This document shows positions 31,966 through 33,205 of a DNA stretch of 33,205 nucleotides, in pieces. Each line of letters opens with the position of its first letter. The first letter of the stretch is position 1. The notes under the pieces were generated by a model that was given only the letters and a program-made list of their open reading frames with translations, searched no databases and was not told the origin of the DNA. The DNA is from Roseburia_C sp900315735. GTDB taxonomy: Bacteria; Bacillota; Clostridia; Lachnospirales; Lachnospiraceae. The stretch is taken from assembly GCA_052118425.1 (NCBI GenBank), contig JBQKHF010000033.1, one strand, 5' to 3'. The position numbers were made by a program, and so were the translations under genes.

Positions 31966-32132
31966 TTATTCTTCCTTATCACCGATTGCATGAACAACGC
32001 AGGCAAATCCCGCAATCATGGAAAATAAAACAGCTCCTCCCATTGAACTATCCAAAAAAGCCCAATAAAGTAACCTGCAATTCCAGCAAGTACCATAATG
32101 CAAACTGCATCCATTGCTTTAAATTTTCTCAT
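31966..32132 (-). pseudogene. frameshifted small two-helix membrane protein
   Basis: From the ATG at 32132, with GGAGGTG eight bases upstream, the frame reads MRKFKAMDAVCIMVLAGIAG and on through YFIGLF, then runs into a TGA at 32016. Shifting by one base at the run of six T (plus-strand A6 at 32054-32059) continues as LDSSMGGAVLFSMIAGFAC and ends VVHAIGDKEE at a TAA at 31966. The joined product would have 55 residues and two membrane helices with a short loop, a far better protein than the 38-residue zero-frame one. One T is missing relative to the joined frame. This could be a true mutation, a base-calling error or slippage at the T-run. I do not know the family. Confidence 0.6.
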
Positions 32133-32391
32133 AAAAACACCTCCATTTTTTGCTTTTCTTCTTGTTTTTAATTTCTATTTCCCTACAACAATTCACATAT
32201 CATATTATACTTATTATTGTTTCGCATGTATATAGCTTAGATTGGGCTTTCTTTTATAAATTACTTTTTGACTTTCCTCTTTGATCTTATTTTTGAAGAC
32301 GAAACGAAGATGAAGGGGTTTAAAAATGCCCTTGAAGATGGGGTGAAGATGAATATTTCAGCTTACTTGGCACTACTTCCAACTACTAACA
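32133..32391. other. intergenic, no gene assigned
   Basis: About 260 AT-rich bases hold no recognised feature. On the plus strand a frame starting at ATG 32310 (MKGFKNALEDGV...) runs to the TAA after the tRNA terminator; it lacks a clear ribosome site and overlaps the terminator, so it is not called. The repeated GAAGATG words in 32307-32352 may be a remnant of coding DNA. Confidence 0.4.
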
Positions 32392-32434
32392 AAAATAGCG
32401 GAAACGCTGTAGTTATCAGCATTTCCGCTATTTT
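32392..32434 (-). terminator. terminator of the rRNA-tRNA operon
   Basis: A 13-base stem AAAATAGCGGAAA/TTTCCGCTATTTT (32392-32404, 32422-32434) with an inner GCTG/CAGC pair is followed on the minus strand by TTTTTG. It lies just after tRNA-Lys. Confidence 0.88.
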
Positions 32435-32441
32435 CAACTAA

Positions 32442-32514
32442 TGAGACATCGGGGATTCGAACCCCGGACAACTTGATTAAAAGTCAAGTGCTCTACCAAC
32501 TGAGCTAATATCCC
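32442..32514 (-). tRNA. tRNA-Lys (anticodon TTT)
   Basis: A 73-base cloverleaf with anticodon stem CTTGA/TCAAG and loop CTTTTAA. The acceptor GGGATAT/ATGTCTC includes two G-T pairs. Discriminator A; CCA not encoded. Last gene of the operon. A small hairpin TCTCAG/CTGAGA (32517-32534) separates it from tRNA-Phe. Confidence 0.95.
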
Positions 32515-32535
32515 ATTTCTCAGGTTTTCTGAGAA

Positions 32536-32608
<73 letters not shown>

Positions 32609-32613
32609 AAGAG

Positions 32614-32687
32614 TTGCGGGAACAGGATTTGAACCTGTGACCTTCGGGTTATGAGCCCGACGAGCTTCCAGACTGCTCCATCCCGCG
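32614..32687 (-). tRNA. initiator tRNA-fMet (anticodon CAT)
   Basis: A 74-base cloverleaf with loop CTCATAA. Two initiator marks are present: the unpaired C1-A72 at the acceptor end and three G-C pairs at the base of the anticodon stem (TCGGG/CCCGA). Confidence 0.95.
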
Positions 32688-32715
32688 TTATTCAATTATC
32701 TTCTAAAAAGAAGAA

Positions 32716-32797
32716 TGGGCAGAGGTGGATTCGAACCACCGAAGCAATTTGCAGCAGATTTACAGTCTGTCCCCTTTGGCCACTCGGGAATCTGCCC
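32716..32797 (-). tRNA. tRNA-Tyr (anticodon GTA)
   Basis: An 82-base type II tRNA with long variable arm; acceptor GGGCAGA/TCTGCCC, anticodon stem CAGA/TCTG, loop CTGTAAA. CCA not encoded. Confidence 0.95.
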
Positions 32798-32824
32798 ATT
32801 TCTATACAATATGAAATTGTATAA

Positions 32825-32897
32825 AGCCGATGATCGGACTCGAACCGATAACCTGCTGATTACAAATCAGCTGCTCTGCCAATTGAGCCACATCGGC
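32825..32897 (-). tRNA. tRNA-Thr (anticodon TGT)
   Basis: A 73-base cloverleaf; acceptor GCCGATG/CATCGGC, anticodon stem GCTGA/TCAGC, loop TTTGTAA, discriminator T. Confidence 0.95.
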
Positions 32898-32931
32898 AAA
32901 TCTTGTAACTTACTTATAACTACAAGAAAAG

Positions 32932-33004
32932 TGGGACCTACAGGGCTCGAACCTGTGACCCTCTGCTTGTAAGGCAGATGCTCTCCCAGCTGAGCTAAGA
33001 TCCC
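32932..33004 (-). tRNA. tRNA-Val (anticodon TAC)
   Basis: A 73-base cloverleaf; acceptor GGGATCT/AGGTCCC, anticodon stem TCTGC/GCAGA, loop CTTACAA. Confidence 0.95.
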
Positions 33005-33012
33005 ATTTGAAA

Positions 33013-33086
33013 CGACCCAAGCGGGACTCGAACCCGCGACCTCCGCCGTGACAGGGCGGCGCTCTAACCAACTGAGCCATTGGGCC
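33013..33086 (-). tRNA. tRNA-Asp (anticodon GTC)
   Basis: A 74-base cloverleaf; acceptor GGCCCAA/TTGGGTC, anticodon stem CCGCC/GGCGG, loop CTGTCAC, discriminator G as usual for Asp. First tRNA after the 23S gene. Confidence 0.96.
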
Positions 33087-33138
33087 TTAAAGGTACATAC
33101 CTTCAAAACTTCATACAGATTGCTTTCCGAGTTGCTTT

Positions 33139-33205
33139 GGTCAAGCCCTCGACCGATTAGTAACAGTCAGCTCCACACGTTACCGTGCTTCCACCTCTGC
33201 CCTAT
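33139..33205 (-). rRNA. 23S rRNA, 3' end (partial)
   Basis: The minus strand from the window edge reads the conserved 3' end of large-subunit rRNA: GGTGGAAGCACGGTAACGTG, then TGTGGAGCTGACTGTTACTA and ATCGGTCGAGGGCTTGACC. The mature end is placed near 33139 by comparison with the usual ending; the exact base is not certain. The gene continues past the window. Only about 52 bases separate it from tRNA-Asp, too few for a 5S gene. Confidence 0.9.

Noticed and set aside
32310..32441. Plus-strand frame MKGFKNALEDGV... before the tRNA cluster
   Set aside because: There is no convincing ribosome site and it overlaps the terminator stem of the rRNA-tRNA operon; it may be a coding remnant only.

Overview
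The window looks like a chromosomal segment of a low-GC anaerobic Firmicute, most probably a Lachnospiraceae-type clostridium. The reasons are the complete [FeFe]-hydrogenase maturation set, strong AGGAGG ribosome sites, a CIRCE-controlled Hsp20 locus, a TPP-riboswitch/ThiT unit, maltodextrin uptake paired with an intracellular GH13 enzyme, and a very large surface protein made of clostridial Ig/MBG-like repeats. Genus is not assigned. I see no phage, transposase, integrase or CRISPR array.

Layout. (1) 79-6921, minus strand: a promoter, then the TM1266-type regulator, hydE, hydG, hydF, a YbaK-type deacylase, an MFS transporter, an ECF-type sigma factor and a C-terminally truncated anti-sigma-like membrane protein. 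The genes are closely packed or overlapping. (2) 6990-7219: a GC-rich, heavily palindromic intergenic block followed by the terminator of the next gene. (3) 7232-15367, minus: one 2711-residue secreted protein with about 26 Ig/MBG-like repeats, a GBS_Bsp-like module and six C-terminal EGR-type repeats. (4) 15564-16404, plus: promoter, TPP riboswitch with a probable Shine-Dalgarno sequestering hairpin, and thiT. (5) 16530-17983, minus: an NSS-family sodium symporter. (6) 18104-19424, plus: CIRCE and promoter, hsp20, a 41-codon gene, a second hsp20 and a terminator. (7) 19437-20264, minus: methylglyoxal synthase with a structured leader, then tRNA-Pro(CGG). (8) 20377-22695, plus: a soluble sugar-binding-domain/GGDEF protein. 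(9) 22770-29118: a 45-codon membrane peptide, a GH13 amylase, two ABC permeases and a binding lipoprotein (all minus), with a divergent LacI-type regulator (plus). (10) 29219-32132, minus: aroB-like gene, an epimerase-like SDR, a GNAT acetyltransferase and a frameshifted small membrane protein. (11) 32392-33205, minus: the 3' end of a 23S rRNA gene followed by seven tRNAs (Asp, Val, Thr, Tyr, fMet, Phe, Lys) and a terminator, with no 5S gene between 23S and the first tRNA.

How the genes fit together: hydE/G/F build the H-cluster of an [FeFe] hydrogenase whose structural gene lies elsewhere. Region 9 is a maltodextrin-type import and hydrolysis operon under a local LacI regulator; the ABC ATPase is absent and presumably shared. 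The adjacent PBP-GGDEF protein could link an intracellular sugar to cyclic-di-GMP, which is inference. The best candidates for something undescribed are the 41-codon gene between the two hsp20 genes, the T-run frameshifted membrane peptide at 31966-32132, the soluble LacI-like/GGDEF fusion protein, the C-terminal anchor of the giant surface protein, and the structured repeat at 6990-7172.
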